DNA from: Sphingopyxis sp. 113P3
Lineage (GTDB): Bacteria; Pseudomonadota; Alphaproteobacteria; Sphingomonadales; Sphingomonadaceae
Assembly: GCF_001278035.1 (NCBI RefSeq)
Contig: NZ_CP009452.1
Span: 405,501 to 469,500, forward strand
DNA length: 64,000 nt
Direction: 5' to 3'
The stretch's first letter is position 1, and the number at the start of each line of letters is the position of its first letter. The position numbers and the translations under genes were made by a program. The notes below the pieces were generated by a model. It saw nothing but the letters and a program-made list of their open reading frames with translations, searched no databases and had not been told where the DNA came from. This document shows, piece after piece, positions 52,261-61,410 of this stretch.

Positions 52261-52845
52261 TCACGCACGAAGATCAGGATCCGTCTCCCAACCTTCTTCG
52301 ACCTGGATTCCGAAGCTGTTCAAGATCATCGACACCTGGGTATATTGGCCCACGGTGAAAACGAGGTCCATCCGCCCCTTCTCGCCGAGCGGGGCGAGCG
52401 CAGCCCAGCTTTGGTCGCTCACGAAATGATCGCGGGTCAACTCGTCAGCGGCGCTGAGCATCGCGCGATCGAGGTCGCTCCAGCCCTCAGCTTGGGGGCC
52501 GGCCTTGATGCGCTCGATCTCGATTTCGGTCAGCCCGCAGCCAAGTCCGATCCGCTTGTGCTGCGTCCACTCGTAGCCTGACCGGCAATTGTAACCGGTG
52601 CGCAGGATGACGAGCTCGCGATCGCGGGGCGAGAGCGCGTTGCGCTTGGAAAGGATGTAGCCACCCCAGGCAAGAAACGCGGTCAGCGCCCGCGGCGCGT
52701 GGGCGAGGGTACGAAAGATGTTGAGCACCCGCCCACCCCCGACCTTGCCGCCATCGGCGGCAAGGAGAGGTTCGAGCGCGGCACGTTGTTCGGCGTCGAG
52801 CCGATCGAGATTGACCGGCTCGACCCGCGGGGCGCTCAGGCGCAA
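52261..52845 (-). CDS. carboxymuconolactone decarboxylase-like (AhpD fold) protein
   Basis: 194 residues. ALSPRDRELVILRTGYNCRSGYEWTQHKRIGL is the CMD-fold core; the second Cys of the AhpD CxxC is absent, so it is not an AhpD peroxidase partner but of the decarboxylase-like branch. It begins 1 base after the thiolase stop and is probably co-transcribed with it. Confidence 0.85.
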   Translation of the reverse strand: MRLSAPRVEPVNLDRLDAEQRAALEPLLAADGGKVGGGRVLNIFRTLAHAPRALTAFLAWGGYILSKRNALSPRDRELVILRTGYNCRSGYEWTQHKRIGLGCGLTEIEIERIKAGPQAEGWSDLDRAMLSAADELTRDHFVSDQSWAALAPLGEKGRMDLVFTVGQYTQVSMILNSFGIQVEEGWETDPDLRA

Positions 52846-52846
52846 G

Positions 52847-54028
52847 TCAGAAAACCTCGAACAGGCCTGCTGCGCCCTGGCCGCCGCCGATGCACATGGT
52901 CACGACGACATATTTCGCGCCGCGGCGTTTGCCCTCGATCAGCGCGTGACCGGTGCAGCGGGCGCCCGTCATGCCGAAGGGGTGGCCGATCGAGATCGAG
53001 CCGCCGTTGACGTTGAGCAGCTCGTTGGGAATGCCGATCTTGTCGCGGCAATAAAGCACCTGCACCGCAAATGCTTCGTTGAGTTCCCAAAGGCCGATGT
53101 CGTCCATCTTGAGCTCGAAGCGCTCAAGGAGCTTCGGGATCGCAAAGACGGGCCCGATGCCCATTTCGTCGGGCTCGGTGCCTGCGACGGCCATGCCGAC
53201 ATAGCGTCCGAGCGGCGTCAGGCCTCGCTTCTCGGCGACCTTGGCCTCCATCACGACGCAGGCCGAGGATCCGTCGGACAACTGACTGGCATTACCCGCG
53301 GTGATCGTATGGCCTTCGCCCATCACCGGCTTGAGGCTCGCAAGGCCTTCAAGCGTCGTGTCGGGACGGTTGCACTCATCCTTGTCGGCAACGACCTCCT
53401 TGTAGGAGACCTCCTTGGTTTCCTTGTCGACAATCGCCATCGTGGCCTTGCAGGGAATGATCTCATCGTCGTATTTGCCCGCCGCCTGAGCAGCGGCGGT
53501 ACGTTGTTGCGACTGGAGCGAATATTCGTCCTGCGCCTCGCGGCTGATGTTGTAACGCTTCGCGACCACCTCGGCTGTGCCGATCATCGGCATATAGGTA
53601 TCCTTGTGCATCGCGAGGAGTTCGGCGTCGGGCTCGATGAACACCTTGCCGCTGCCCGAAACCTTGGAGATGCTCTCGACGCCGCCGGCGACCACGATGT
53701 CCTGACGATCGACAATTATCTGCTTCGCGGCGGTCGCAATCGTCATCAGTCCCGACGAACACTGGCGGTCGATCGACATGCCGGGGACAGTGACGGGGAG
53801 GCCGGCCCGCAGCGCGATGAGGCGTGCAACGTTCGGCGACTGCGAGCCTTGTTGCATCGCGGCGCCAAACAGGACGTCGTCGATCTCGCCGCCTTCGAGG
53901 CCCGCGCGCTCGACGGCCGCTTTGACCGAATAGGCGCCGAGCGTCGGAGCCGGCGTGTTGTTGAATGAGCCACGCGCCGCCTTGGTGAGCGGTGTGCGGG
54001 CGGTGGAAACGATAACGGCGTCACGCAT
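52847..54028 (-). CDS. acetyl-CoA C-acyltransferase (thiolase)
   Basis: 393 residues, full length. The acyl-binding Cys is in [12 protein letters not shown], the His in [10 protein letters not shown] and the second Cys in [12 protein letters not shown]. It cleaves 3-ketoacyl-CoA in beta-oxidation or condenses acetyl-CoA. The neighbouring MaoC hydratase, CMD-like and ABM genes on the same strand suggest a degradation pathway for a fatty or aromatic acid; which one is unknown. Confidence 0.92.
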   Translation of the reverse strand: MRDAVIVSTARTPLTKAARGSFNNTPAPTLGAYSVKAAVERAGLEGGEIDDVLFGAAMQQGSQSPNVARLIALRAGLPVTVPGMSIDRQCSSGLMTIATAAKQIIVDRQDIVVAGGVESISKVSGSGKVFIEPDAELLAMHKDTYMPMIGTAEVVAKRYNISREAQDEYSLQSQQRTAAAQAAGKYDDEIIPCKATMAIVDKETKEVSYKEVVADKDECNRPDTTLEGLASLKPVMGEGHTITAGNASQLSDGSSACVVMEAKVAEKRGLTPLGRYVGMAVAGTEPDEMGIGPVFAIPKLLERFELKMDDIGLWELNEAFAVQVLYCRDKIGIPNELLNVNGGSISIGHPFGMTGARCTGHALIEGKRRGAKYVVVTMCIGGGQGAAGLFEVF

Positions 54029-54091
54029 GATGAAGTCCTTCTGCTGGGGTTCCGGTTATCTTTCGGGGGAGGTCGGCCGGAAATTTCTGGT

Positions 54092-54550
54092 TCAGACGAA
54101 AAATTGCGTGATCCACTCGGCAATCAGCGCGGGCTTTTCCTCGCCTTCGATCTCGACCGTTATCTCATTGGTCTGCTGCCACTGACCGGGGCGCTTCTCG
54201 TCGAGCTCGAGGAGCTTCACATGGCTGCGAACGCGCTTGCCCGACCGGACGGGAGCAAGGAAGCGAACCTTGTTGCCCCCATAGTTGACGCCCATCTTGA
54301 TGCCCTCGATCTTGGGCGCGTCGGTCTTTTGTCCCAGCATCGGGATAAGCGAAAGCGTGAGAAAACCGTGCGCGATCGTGCCGCCGAAGGGTGTGAGCTT
54401 CGCTTTTTCCTCGTCGACATGGATAAATTGATGGTCGCCCGTGGCGTCTGCGAACTTGTTGATCATGTCCTGATCGACGAGGACCCATTCGGAGGTACTG
54501 AGATGCTGACCGACCTTGGTCTTCAACTCCTGCGGCGTGATCGTGGCCAT
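54092..54550 (-). CDS. MaoC-like enoyl-CoA hydratase
   Basis: 152 residues, hot-dog fold. FADATGDHQFIHVDEEKA is the R-hydratase signature with catalytic Asp and His; GGTIAHGFLTLSLIP follows. It hydrates enoyl-CoA to the R-hydroxyacyl-CoA. 63 bases upstream of the thiolase on the same strand, so likely one operon. Confidence 0.9.
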   Translation of the reverse strand: MATITPQELKTKVGQHLSTSEWVLVDQDMINKFADATGDHQFIHVDEEKAKLTPFGGTIAHGFLTLSLIPMLGQKTDAPKIEGIKMGVNYGGNKVRFLAPVRSGKRVRSHVKLLELDEKRPGQWQQTNEITVEIEGEEKPALIAEWITQFFV

Positions 54551-54643
54551 TTTTCATCCCCTCAAAGACTGGTTCGCGGGCGTTCTAGGCCCCTCTTGCC
54601 GCATTGCACAAGACCCCGGGCATTGCGCCGCAGCGCCGTAGCG

Positions 54644-55834
54644 TCAGCTGGACCGCTCTGCGCTGCCTGAGCCTGATCGAGGCGCCAAAGACTCGGCGTA
54701 GGGCATGATCATCGTGCCGTCGGGCGCTGCGGTGAAGGTCGTCTGGGTCGGATAGGCAAAATCGTACCCCGCCGCGGTCATGGCCTCGAAAACCCGAATT
54801 CCGATTTCGGTGCGCGCGGCGGTGACCTTGTCGTAATTTTCGTCATGCACGTCGAAGATCAGTTCGAAGTCGAGGCTCGATGCTCCAAAACCGGTGAAGC
54901 TTGCCCGGATGAAATCCTGTCCCGCCGTCTTCACCTGTTCCTCGAGCAACGCTGGCAGCGCGCGGAGCATTTCGGGCGTGGTCTGATAAACGACCCCGAT
55001 CGCGAACTGGATGCGCCGCCGGTGGAGATGCGCATAATTGGTGATCTCCTTTGATAAGAGGTTGGTATTCGAGATCACGAGAAGCTCGCCGTTGACCGAG
55101 CGGATATGTGTGCTTTTCAGTCCGATGCGCTCGACCGTGCCCGCCGAATTGTCATATTTGATCGCCTGTCCGACCCTGAACGGCCGGTCGAAGATGATCG
55201 ACAGCGAAGCAAAGAGGTCGGAGAAGATGCCCTGCGCTGCAAGACCGATCGCGATGCCGCCGATGCCGAGCCCGGCAACGAGGCCGGTAACATTTACCCC
55301 CATATTGTCGAGGATCACGATAGCTGCGATCGCAAAAAGCGCGACGCTGATCAGCAGGCGAATGATCCCCATCGCATTGTTCAGCGTCTCGTTATGTCCC
55401 TCCGCCGCGCGTCGCCGGATGAGGCCGATGACAATCTCGCGCGCCCATATTGCAGCCTGAAAGACCACCGCGATGGTGAAGACGAACTGGATGGTGGCAA
55501 GGATGATTGCGGGCGGATTGGCATAGCCCGCTACGAGCCGAATGGCGACGATTGCAAGCACCGTTGAGCGGGTCTTGTGGATCACGCGCCCGACAATGTC
55601 GGTCAGCGTATAGTGCCCGGGGGCCGATTGCGCGCGCTTCAGCGCGAGGCTGCGCAGCAGGGACAGGAGAAAATAGATGATCAGCCCTGCGCCCACTGCA
55701 ATGCCGATCTGTAGCCAATGGCCGTTCACCCAGGCGACGCTGCTGTTCCACCAGGAATTGAGGTCGTCGAGTGGGTTGGCCGGCGCGGCGGTCTTGGGCA
55801 CAGAGGCGGCAGCGGCAAAAAGGGAGAAGGTCAC
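54644..55834 (-). CDS. MscS family mechanosensitive channel
   Basis: 396 residues. Several N-terminal helices, then the pore-lining helix GLVAGLGIGGIAIGLAAQGIFSDLFASLSIIFDRPFRVGQ typical of MscS, and the C-terminal vestibule (SVNGELLVISNTNLLSKEI). It opens under membrane tension at osmotic downshift. GTG 55834 is chosen with GAGGATCG upstream; longer frames run into the topoisomerase gene's 3' end. Confidence 0.9.
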   Translation of the reverse strand: MTFSLFAAAASVPKTAAPANPLDDLNSWWNSSVAWVNGHWLQIGIAVGAGLIIYFLLSLLRSLALKRAQSAPGHYTLTDIVGRVIHKTRSTVLAIVAIRLVAGYANPPAIILATIQFVFTIAVVFQAAIWAREIVIGLIRRRAAEGHNETLNNAMGIIRLLISVALFAIAAIVILDNMGVNVTGLVAGLGIGGIAIGLAAQGIFSDLFASLSIIFDRPFRVGQAIKYDNSAGTVERIGLKSTHIRSVNGELLVISNTNLLSKEITNYAHLHRRRIQFAIGVVYQTTPEMLRALPALLEEQVKTAGQDFIRASFTGFGASSLDFELIFDVHDENYDKVTAARTEIGIRVFEAMTAAGYDFAYPTQTTFTAAPDGTMIMPYAESLAPRSGSGSAERSS

Positions 55835-55862
55835 GTCGATCCTCGTGGATATTTCTTGGGTG

Positions 55863-56870
55863 TCAGGCGGAGCGGAGCAGGGCGGCGGCGCCCGGCGTCT
55901 GCTCCAGATAGGCCAAAAACCCGCGTTCGTAACGTGAAAGATATCGGGTCGCGCGCGGAAGCGATCCCGCCGCGATTGCAAAATTTTCGCGCGCCTGCGC
56001 TGCTGCGATCATTGCAGGATGAACATAGGCGCGCCGGGCCACCGCCGGTGTGTTGCCGAGCCCCTGCGCAACATGGGCGAGCAGCGCCTTCAGCGTCGGC
56101 GGCTCCGCCGCATCATAAAGATAAGTGAAGGCGGTAACGCTCGCCGACCAGGTACGGAAATGCTTGGCACTGAAATCTGCCCCCATCGCCTCGCGGATAT
56201 AGGCGTTGACCTCGTCCGATCCCACGGCGCAGAGGCTGCCTCCATCCTCATACTGAAACAGATGTTGCCCCGGCAGGTCCTGGAGACGGCGCACCAGCGT
56301 CGCGAGGCTGCGGTCGGTGACCGTCACCTCACGCATCGTGCTGCCCTTGGCGCGGTACCTCAAGTGCAGCCTCTCGCCGCGGAGGCGCGCGTGCTGCCGG
56401 CGCAGCGTCGTTGCACCAAAACTCTTGTTGGCCGCGACATATTGTTCATTCCCGACACGTAGCGCTGCAAGGTCAAGGAGACGCACCACAGCCGCTACGA
56501 CGCGCTCGGGCCCCAGCGTCCGACGTACGAGGTCGTCGGCGAGGCGCGCGCGAAGCAGCGGGAGCGCATGGCCGAATGCGGCGCAGCGATCATATTTGTC
56601 GGCCTCCTGCGCCATCCGGAAGTCGGGATGATAGCGATATTGCTTGCGCCCGCGTGCATCATAGCCGGTCGCGAGGATATGCCCGTTGGAAGCGGGGCAG
56701 AACCAGGCATCCTCATAGGCGGGGGGCAGGGCGATCGCATCGAGGCGGGCAATCTCATCCTTGTCGCGGATCGGCCTTCCTTTGGCATCGCGGTAACGCC
56801 AGCCGCCGCGCCAGCGCTCGCGGCTGATGCCGGGCAAGCTGTCATCGACGTGGATCAGGCGCGTGGGCAT
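55863..56870 (-). CDS. DNA topoisomerase IB (eukaryotic/poxvirus type)
   Basis: 335 residues. The catalytic core includes LAALRVGNEQYVAANKSFGATTLRRQHA, the FRTWSAS motif, and the active-site Tyr at about residue 282 in ARRAYVHP. It relaxes supercoils without ATP. ATG 56870 (MPTRLIHVDD) is chosen; an open frame upstream to 57179 overlaps the ligase gene and is not real. Adjacent to mscS in the same direction with a 28-base gap. Confidence 0.9.
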   Translation of the reverse strand: MPTRLIHVDDSLPGISRERWRGGWRYRDAKGRPIRDKDEIARLDAIALPPAYEDAWFCPASNGHILATGYDARGRKQYRYHPDFRMAQEADKYDRCAAFGHALPLLRARLADDLVRRTLGPERVVAAVVRLLDLAALRVGNEQYVAANKSFGATTLRRQHARLRGERLHLRYRAKGSTMREVTVTDRSLATLVRRLQDLPGQHLFQYEDGGSLCAVGSDEVNAYIREAMGADFSAKHFRTWSASVTAFTYLYDAAEPPTLKALLAHVAQGLGNTPAVARRAYVHPAMIAAAQARENFAIAAGSLPRATRYLSRYERGFLAYLEQTPGAAALLRSA

Positions 56871-56956
56871 GGGGGGATAGCGCTTTGCCGGCGCTGATGG
56901 TTCCGGCCTGGCCCGGAAGCGCAATGGCCTCTTCGAGGTGTCCTGCCTCCAGTTCG

Positions 56957-58336
56957 TCAGACGCTCGCCACCGGATGGCGCGCGGGTACCTGCGCAGGCC
57001 GCGCGGTGAGCGGCCGCCAACCCGCCTGTTGCTCGCGCCGTCGGCAATAGGTCGAAAGCCCCATCTCCAGCGCGAGCATCATGTAGATGAATGGCTGGAA
57101 CGCAATGCCGACGAAGAGCGAACCGACCATGTAAATGATATGGCCGTGCTGGAGCGCGGTTGCGAGCGGCGCGATCCACTGTTCCTCGGCGCGGCGCGTT
57201 TTCAGATAGCGGCGCCGTAGCCGCTCCATCTGCATGAGCCCGCCAATGTGCAGGATCAGCCAGAGTGCGAGCCCGGGATAGCCTTGTTCGCCGAGCATTT
57301 CGAAATAGCTCGAATGATAGGCGCGTGCGCGATCTTCATAGACGATCGGCTCGGCGGACTGCGGCGCGTCGGGATCATAGGCGCCCGCCGCCATCTTAAC
57401 CCGCACATGGTTCTGCAGATAGGCGTTGAACCCTCCGCCGAAGGGATGGTCCTTTGCATATTCCCACGTCCACTTCCAGACCGCCACGCGGGTCGAGGCA
57501 GACTCATCGGACTGATAGCCCTCGATCGTCTCCATGCGCTCTGTAAAGCTCTGGGGCAGGAAGGGAATTGCAGCCGCGGCGAGCAAGCCCGCGCCGACAA
57601 TATAGAGGAACCGGTGCTTGACAGCACGCAGCGACAGGACTGCGAGCACGACGAGGCAGACGAGCCCGGTGCGCGCCTGCGTTCCCACCGGCAACAGCAT
57701 GCAGGCGAAGCAGAGGGCGAAGCAGAAGAGCGAGACGCGCCAGTCGGGCGGGAAAATGGTGCCGTGACGGCGATACCAGAGGATCAGCGGGATGATCGAG
57801 ATGCCGACCGTCGACATGATCGAGCCTTCATAGAGACCGAAATTCTCGTTGAGCAGCAGTTGGAGCGAGCCGTATCCGCCGCCGCCCGCCGCTGTCTTGA
57901 TTCCGCCCGCGATCGCGATCGACGCTGCCGACAGCAGCATGATCAGGGCGAGCGCCTCGATCCGCAGCTTTGTGCGAAGCGTCAGGGGGAGAAAAATCGC
58001 CCAGACCAGCGCCTTCCAGACCCATCCCCATTTGTCCTGGGCCTCGAGCGGGAAATCGGCCTGGATCGTTGTAACCCAGCAATACAGTAGGATGACCACA
58101 AGCAGGATTTGCCGCCCCGACCATCGCGTGTCGCGCTTGTCGTCGGCGATCAGCCAACCTCCGATTGCGAGGCCGAAGACGATCAACGAAACCGGGATCG
58201 AGTTGATCAGGAAATAGCTCAAACGCTGCGGCGCGACGATGTCGATATAGCAAAAGCACAGGATGAACAGGAACGGCTTGCGAAAGCCGATCCCGATGAA
58301 CGCAAACAGAAAGGCGACGAGCGCGAGGTCACGCAT
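56957..58336 (-). CDS. O-antigen-ligase-like protein, exosortase A system-associated
   Basis: 459 residues with about ten membrane helices. KPFLFILCFCYIDIVAPQRLSYFLI and the periplasmic loop with GTQARTGL and HPFGGGFNAYL match the putative O-glycosylation ligase of exosortase-A gene clusters. It would transfer a glycan to a lipid or protein acceptor at the periplasmic face. ATG 58336 overlaps the stop of the 54-residue gene upstream (58329-58493). Confidence 0.82.
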   Translation of the reverse strand: MRDLALVAFLFAFIGIGFRKPFLFILCFCYIDIVAPQRLSYFLINSIPVSLIVFGLAIGGWLIADDKRDTRWSGRQILLVVILLYCWVTTIQADFPLEAQDKWGWVWKALVWAIFLPLTLRTKLRIEALALIMLLSAASIAIAGGIKTAAGGGGYGSLQLLLNENFGLYEGSIMSTVGISIIPLILWYRRHGTIFPPDWRVSLFCFALCFACMLLPVGTQARTGLVCLVVLAVLSLRAVKHRFLYIVGAGLLAAAAIPFLPQSFTERMETIEGYQSDESASTRVAVWKWTWEYAKDHPFGGGFNAYLQNHVRVKMAAGAYDPDAPQSAEPIVYEDRARAYHSSYFEMLGEQGYPGLALWLILHIGGLMQMERLRRRYLKTRRAEEQWIAPLATALQHGHIIYMVGSLFVGIAFQPFIYMMLALEMGLSTYCRRREQQAGWRPLTARPAQVPARHPVASV

Positions 58337-58493
58337 CGCCTTCCGCCTCCCGCGCTGCCAGCTCGGCATTGCGGCGCTGCTGCCACGCCATGCGCGGGCT
58401 GACCTCGCGGTCGAGATCATCGCGATAAAGCAGGCGCCACAGCGCGATGCCGATCAGCACGTGGGTCAGGGCAATGGAAAAATTGTCGACCAT
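58329..58493 (-). CDS. 54-residue membrane-associated protein, coupled to the ligase gene
   Basis: One N-terminal hydrophobic helix (ALTHVLIGIALWRLLY) followed by a charged tail rich in Arg and Glu (MAWQQRRNAELAARE). Its stop (58329-58331) lies past the ligase ATG (58334-58336), so the frames overlap by 8 bases and translation is probably coupled. No strong Shine-Dalgarno before ATG 58493, and the frame has a stop further upstream, so the start is fixed by exclusion. Function unknown; the coupling suggests a small partner of the ligase. Confidence 0.5.
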   Translation of the reverse strand: MVDNFSIALTHVLIGIALWRLLYRDDLDREVSPRMAWQQRRNAELAAREAEGDA

Positions 58494-58604
58494 CTGTGCG
58501 GCAAGACCCAGCTTCGCTTCGACCCCCCGCGGGAGCCCGTTTCTGGGGCTCTAACCGATCGGGGTTGACGCGGCGTTAAGTCTTGTCTGGCAGAGCCCGC
58601 CACG

Positions 58605-59825
58605 ATGACGCGTATTTTGCACATTCGGGATCACAGCCTCCCTGCCCACAGCGGCTATACCTTTCGCACCAGGGCGCTCATGAAGGCGCAGGCCGCGAAA
58701 GGCTGGGAGGTCGCGGGGGTTACCGGCGTGCGCCATCCCGAAGCGGGCGCGGATGGAGAGACCGTCGACGGACTCACTTTCTACCGGACCCCGCCGATCT
58801 CACCCGCAAGAGCGCCGATCCGCGAATGGCGCGAGATCGGCGCGTTGGCGGCGCGGGTGGAGGCGCTCGCCCGCGAATGGCGGCCTGACCTCCTTCATGC
58901 GCATTCGCCTGTACTCAATGCGATGGCAGCCCTGCGCGTCGGCAAACGCTACGCTATCCCCGTCCTCTACGAAATCCGCGCGTTCTGGGAGGATGCAGCG
59001 GTCGGGAATGGCACGGGGCGCGAAGGGAGCCTGCGCTACCGTCTCACCCGCCTCCTTGAAAGCCGCGCGGTCCGCCGCGCCGATGCGGTTGCGGTTATCT
59101 GTGAGGGTTTGCGCGGCGACCTCATCGGGCGCGGAATTGAGCCGGACAAGATCATAGTCTCGCCCAATGGGGTCGACCTCAACCTGTTTGGCGACCCGCC
59201 GCCGCGCGACCCGGTGCTTGCCAAGCGACTCGGTCTTGCCGCCGATGACGCGGTCATCGGCTTTATCGGCAGCTTCTACGACTATGAGGGCATCGACGAT
59301 CTGATCGCAGCGATGCCCCGGCTTGCTGCGGCGCAGCCGCGGGCGCGGCTCCTGCTTGTTGGCGGGGGACCGATGGAGCGGACGCTGAGAGCCCAGGCTG
59401 CGGCCTCGGCCGCCGCGGAGCGCATCCATTTTGCAGGACGAGTGCCGCACACCGAGGTCGAGCATTATTATTCGCTGATCGATATTCTCGCCTATCCGCG
59501 CAAGAAAATGCGTCTGACCGACCTTGTCACGCCGTTGAAACCGCTCGAGGCGATGGCGCAGGGCAAGCTTGTCGCGGCGTCGGACGTCGGCGGACATCGG
59601 GAACTGGTCGAGGACGGGGTGACCGGGACGCTGTTCGCCCCCGATGATCCTGCTGCGATTGCTGCAGCGCTCGCGGGTCTGCTCGGCAGGCGGGACGCGT
59701 GGGACGAGAGGCGGCGCACCGCGCGGATTTTCGTTGAAACCCATCGTAACTGGTCGTCAAACATTTTACGTTACGAACCGGTTTACCAGCGGCTGCTGCG
59801 CAAGGCTGCGTCAGCGGCAGCTTAG
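58605..59825 (+). CDS. GT4 glycosyltransferase, exosortase A system-associated
   Basis: 406 residues, GT-B fold. RILHIRDHSLPAHSGYTFRTRALMKAQAAKGWEV is the N-terminal signature of the exosortase-A-associated glycosyltransferases; IIVSPNGVDLNLF and LKPLEAMAQGKLVAASDVGGHRELVEDG form the nucleotide-sugar site of GT4 enzymes. It is divergent from the ligase gene with about 110 bases between the starts, and no exosortase gene is in this window. Confidence 0.87.
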   Translation: MTRILHIRDHSLPAHSGYTFRTRALMKAQAAKGWEVAGVTGVRHPEAGADGETVDGLTFYRTPPISPARAPIREWREIGALAARVEALAREWRPDLLHAHSPVLNAMAALRVGKRYAIPVLYEIRAFWEDAAVGNGTGREGSLRYRLTRLLESRAVRRADAVAVICEGLRGDLIGRGIEPDKIIVSPNGVDLNLFGDPPPRDPVLAKRLGLAADDAVIGFIGSFYDYEGIDDLIAAMPRLAAAQPRARLLLVGGGPMERTLRAQAAASAAAERIHFAGRVPHTEVEHYYSLIDILAYPRKKMRLTDLVTPLKPLEAMAQGKLVAASDVGGHRELVEDGVTGTLFAPDDPAAIAAALAGLLGRRDAWDERRRTARIFVETHRNWSSNILRYEPVYQRLLRKAASAAA

Positions 59826-59844
59826 GATAAGAAAACAGGGCGAT

Positions 59845-60702
59845 ATGGACGACGACAGCGAAAAATCGTGGCGGGATGGGGCCTACGCACTCGCCCGCGC
59901 GCTACGCCCCGCGGTGCCGGCGGTGATCGGCGCGGCTGCGCTGACCTTCCTGTTTGCAGCGGTCATGCCGCTGGCCTGGGTCGCGGCGATCAGCTGGAAC
60001 CTCTATCTTGATCGGTTATCTGCGCTGTTCGAGCCCCCCGTCGGGAACGGCGGCCGGCTGGCGCTTGCGCTCGGCATGGCGGCCGTGGCCGCGGTCATCG
60101 CGGCGCTTGCCGCGCTTGCGCTCGCCAAGCCCGAGGCGCTTCGCCTGCGCAGAGCCCGAGTTGGCGACGACCCTGAAGAAGCCCCGCGCCGCCGCCGCGC
60201 TGATGTTCATCCGGACGATCCGCCGCGCCCCCCGCTCCGCGCAGGCCGCGACCTGCCCCCGCAGGGGCTGGGCCCGGTCACGGCGATGCCGCTTGCCGAG
60301 CCGTCACGCGAGGCGGGCACGCGCGGTGCAGCAGACGGGGCGCTCGTATCTGCCGCTGCTGACACGGCAGCGCGAATAGAGTCCGGCGAGGAGGAGCTGG
60401 TGCTTGCAGACCTCGCTCCCGCCGAGGCAGTGCCCGGGGAAGAACCCTGGCTCCAGCCTGCAGAGATGTCAGCGGAGGTCGTCATCCCGTCCGCTTCCGC
60501 GATGCCCGATCCCGCCGACCAATCGCTTGGCGCGATGGTCGCGCGTTTCGAGGCAGGGCTGGCGCGCCGCCGCGAGGCGCGGCTTGCCGGGCGGACCGCA
60601 GCCGACGCCCCGGAAAGCGAAGATGAGGGGGAGACTGTCGACTTCGCGCTCGAGGCCGCGCTTGGGACGCTGCAACGCCTTAATCGCCTGGCGGTGGGCT
60701 GA
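59845..60702 (+). CDS. hypothetical membrane protein with long acidic/Ala-rich cytoplasmic domain
   Basis: 285 residues. Two hydrophobic helices near the N-terminus (VIGAAALTFLFAAVMPLAWVAAISW and LALALGMAAVAAVIAALAALALA) and an acidic, Pro/Ala-rich remainder ending FALEAALGTLQRLNRLAVG. ATG 59845 follows a weak AGGG. It is 19 bases downstream of the glycosyltransferase on the same strand. Family not recognised. Confidence 0.65.
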   Translation: MDDDSEKSWRDGAYALARALRPAVPAVIGAAALTFLFAAVMPLAWVAAISWNLYLDRLSALFEPPVGNGGRLALALGMAAVAAVIAALAALALAKPEALRLRRARVGDDPEEAPRRRRADVHPDDPPRPPLRAGRDLPPQGLGPVTAMPLAEPSREAGTRGAADGALVSAAADTAARIESGEEELVLADLAPAEAVPGEEPWLQPAEMSAEVVIPSASAMPDPADQSLGAMVARFEAGLARRREARLAGRTAADAPESEDEGETVDFALEAALGTLQRLNRLAVG

Positions 60703-60727
60703 TTCGCCACGGAGGTGACGGCGAAGC

Positions 60728-61054
60728 CTAGTCCTCGATCGTCAAGATCTCGATCTGCAATGCCCGATCGTCAGCTGCGAGCCGAACCGCCGTATCGGCA
60801 ACGAAATGGCCGGGCAGGCGCCATTCAGCGCCCCCCAATCGCGCATCAAGCGCGGCGCGGAGGGCTTCGGCTTCGCCTGCTGCAAATGTGCAGCGAAACA
60901 GATGGCGGGCCCCCACGAAATTGGCGCTCGCCCAAGCGCGTGGCGCCGACGGTCCCAGCGACAGGCCATGCGGCAATTGGCGCGTGAGCAGGCAGCGCAG
61001 CCGGCGGTGCGGACAGGATGAGCGCGGCGCGGCTGCGGGTGACCATGGTTTCAT
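60728..61054 (-). CDS. small conserved-looking hypothetical protein
   Basis: 108 residues from ATG 61054, with AGGAAAGGAG upstream. The second half looks ordered (NFVGARHLFRCTF, LRAALDARLGGAEWRLPGHFVADTAV, IEILTIED). Its start codon overlaps the stop of the 77-residue gene (ATGA), so both form an operon that is divergent from the S24 repressor. Function unknown. Confidence 0.6.
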   Translation of the reverse strand: MKPWSPAAAPRSSCPHRRLRCLLTRQLPHGLSLGPSAPRAWASANFVGARHLFRCTFAAGEAEALRAALDARLGGAEWRLPGHFVADTAVRLAADDRALQIEILTIED

Positions 61055-61284
61055 TGGGCGACTCCTTTCCTGATTTCGTCGATCGCGCCGCCCGCGCGCC
61101 GATCGGCGTGCCATCTGCTCATGAAATTCTCCACACGCACCGTGGTTTTGCGCCCGGGCACACGCCCCCTGCGCAGGTCGCTGACGAACCTTGGATCGCG
61201 AACGGCCATACGGCCGAATGTGGAAGGGGGCATTGCGCTTTCATCGAGGAAGGTGTTGACCCGCTGCAGCAGCCTTCGTTCCAT
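61051..61284 (-). CDS. small putative DNA-binding protein, S24-repressor neighbour
   Basis: 77 residues: ERRLLQRVNTFLDESAMPPSTFGRMAVRDPRFVSDLRRGR has the look of a helix-turn-helix (TFGRMAVRDPRFVSDLRRG like XRE-type helices). ATG 61284. It lies in an operon with the 108-residue gene and divergent from the S24 repressor, with two operator-like palindromes between them. Confidence 0.65.
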   Translation of the reverse strand: MERRLLQRVNTFLDESAMPPSTFGRMAVRDPRFVSDLRRGRVPGRKTTVRVENFMSRWHADRRAGGAIDEIRKGVAQ

Positions 61285-61326
61285 TGTCCGCTCCCCGTGG
61301 GTGGTGTGACGGGCGAGTCGCCCTAT

Positions 61327-61377
61327 AGGATATTTCCTATCTGAACTTCGATTTCCTACTTGTCTAGGAAAAATCCT
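61327..61377. promoter_or_regulatory. two AGGA-N4-TCCT operators of the S24 repressor
   Basis: AGGATATTTCCT at 61327-61338 and AGGAAAAATCCT at 61366-61377, in the contexts TAT-AGG and TCT-AGG with CTATC after each. They are 39 bases apart start to start, so on nearly one face of the helix. They lie between the divergent 77-residue gene and the repressor gene. Confidence 0.65.
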
Positions 61378-61410
61378 ATCTGTATACCGGGACAGGAAAG
61401 GACCGACCCG

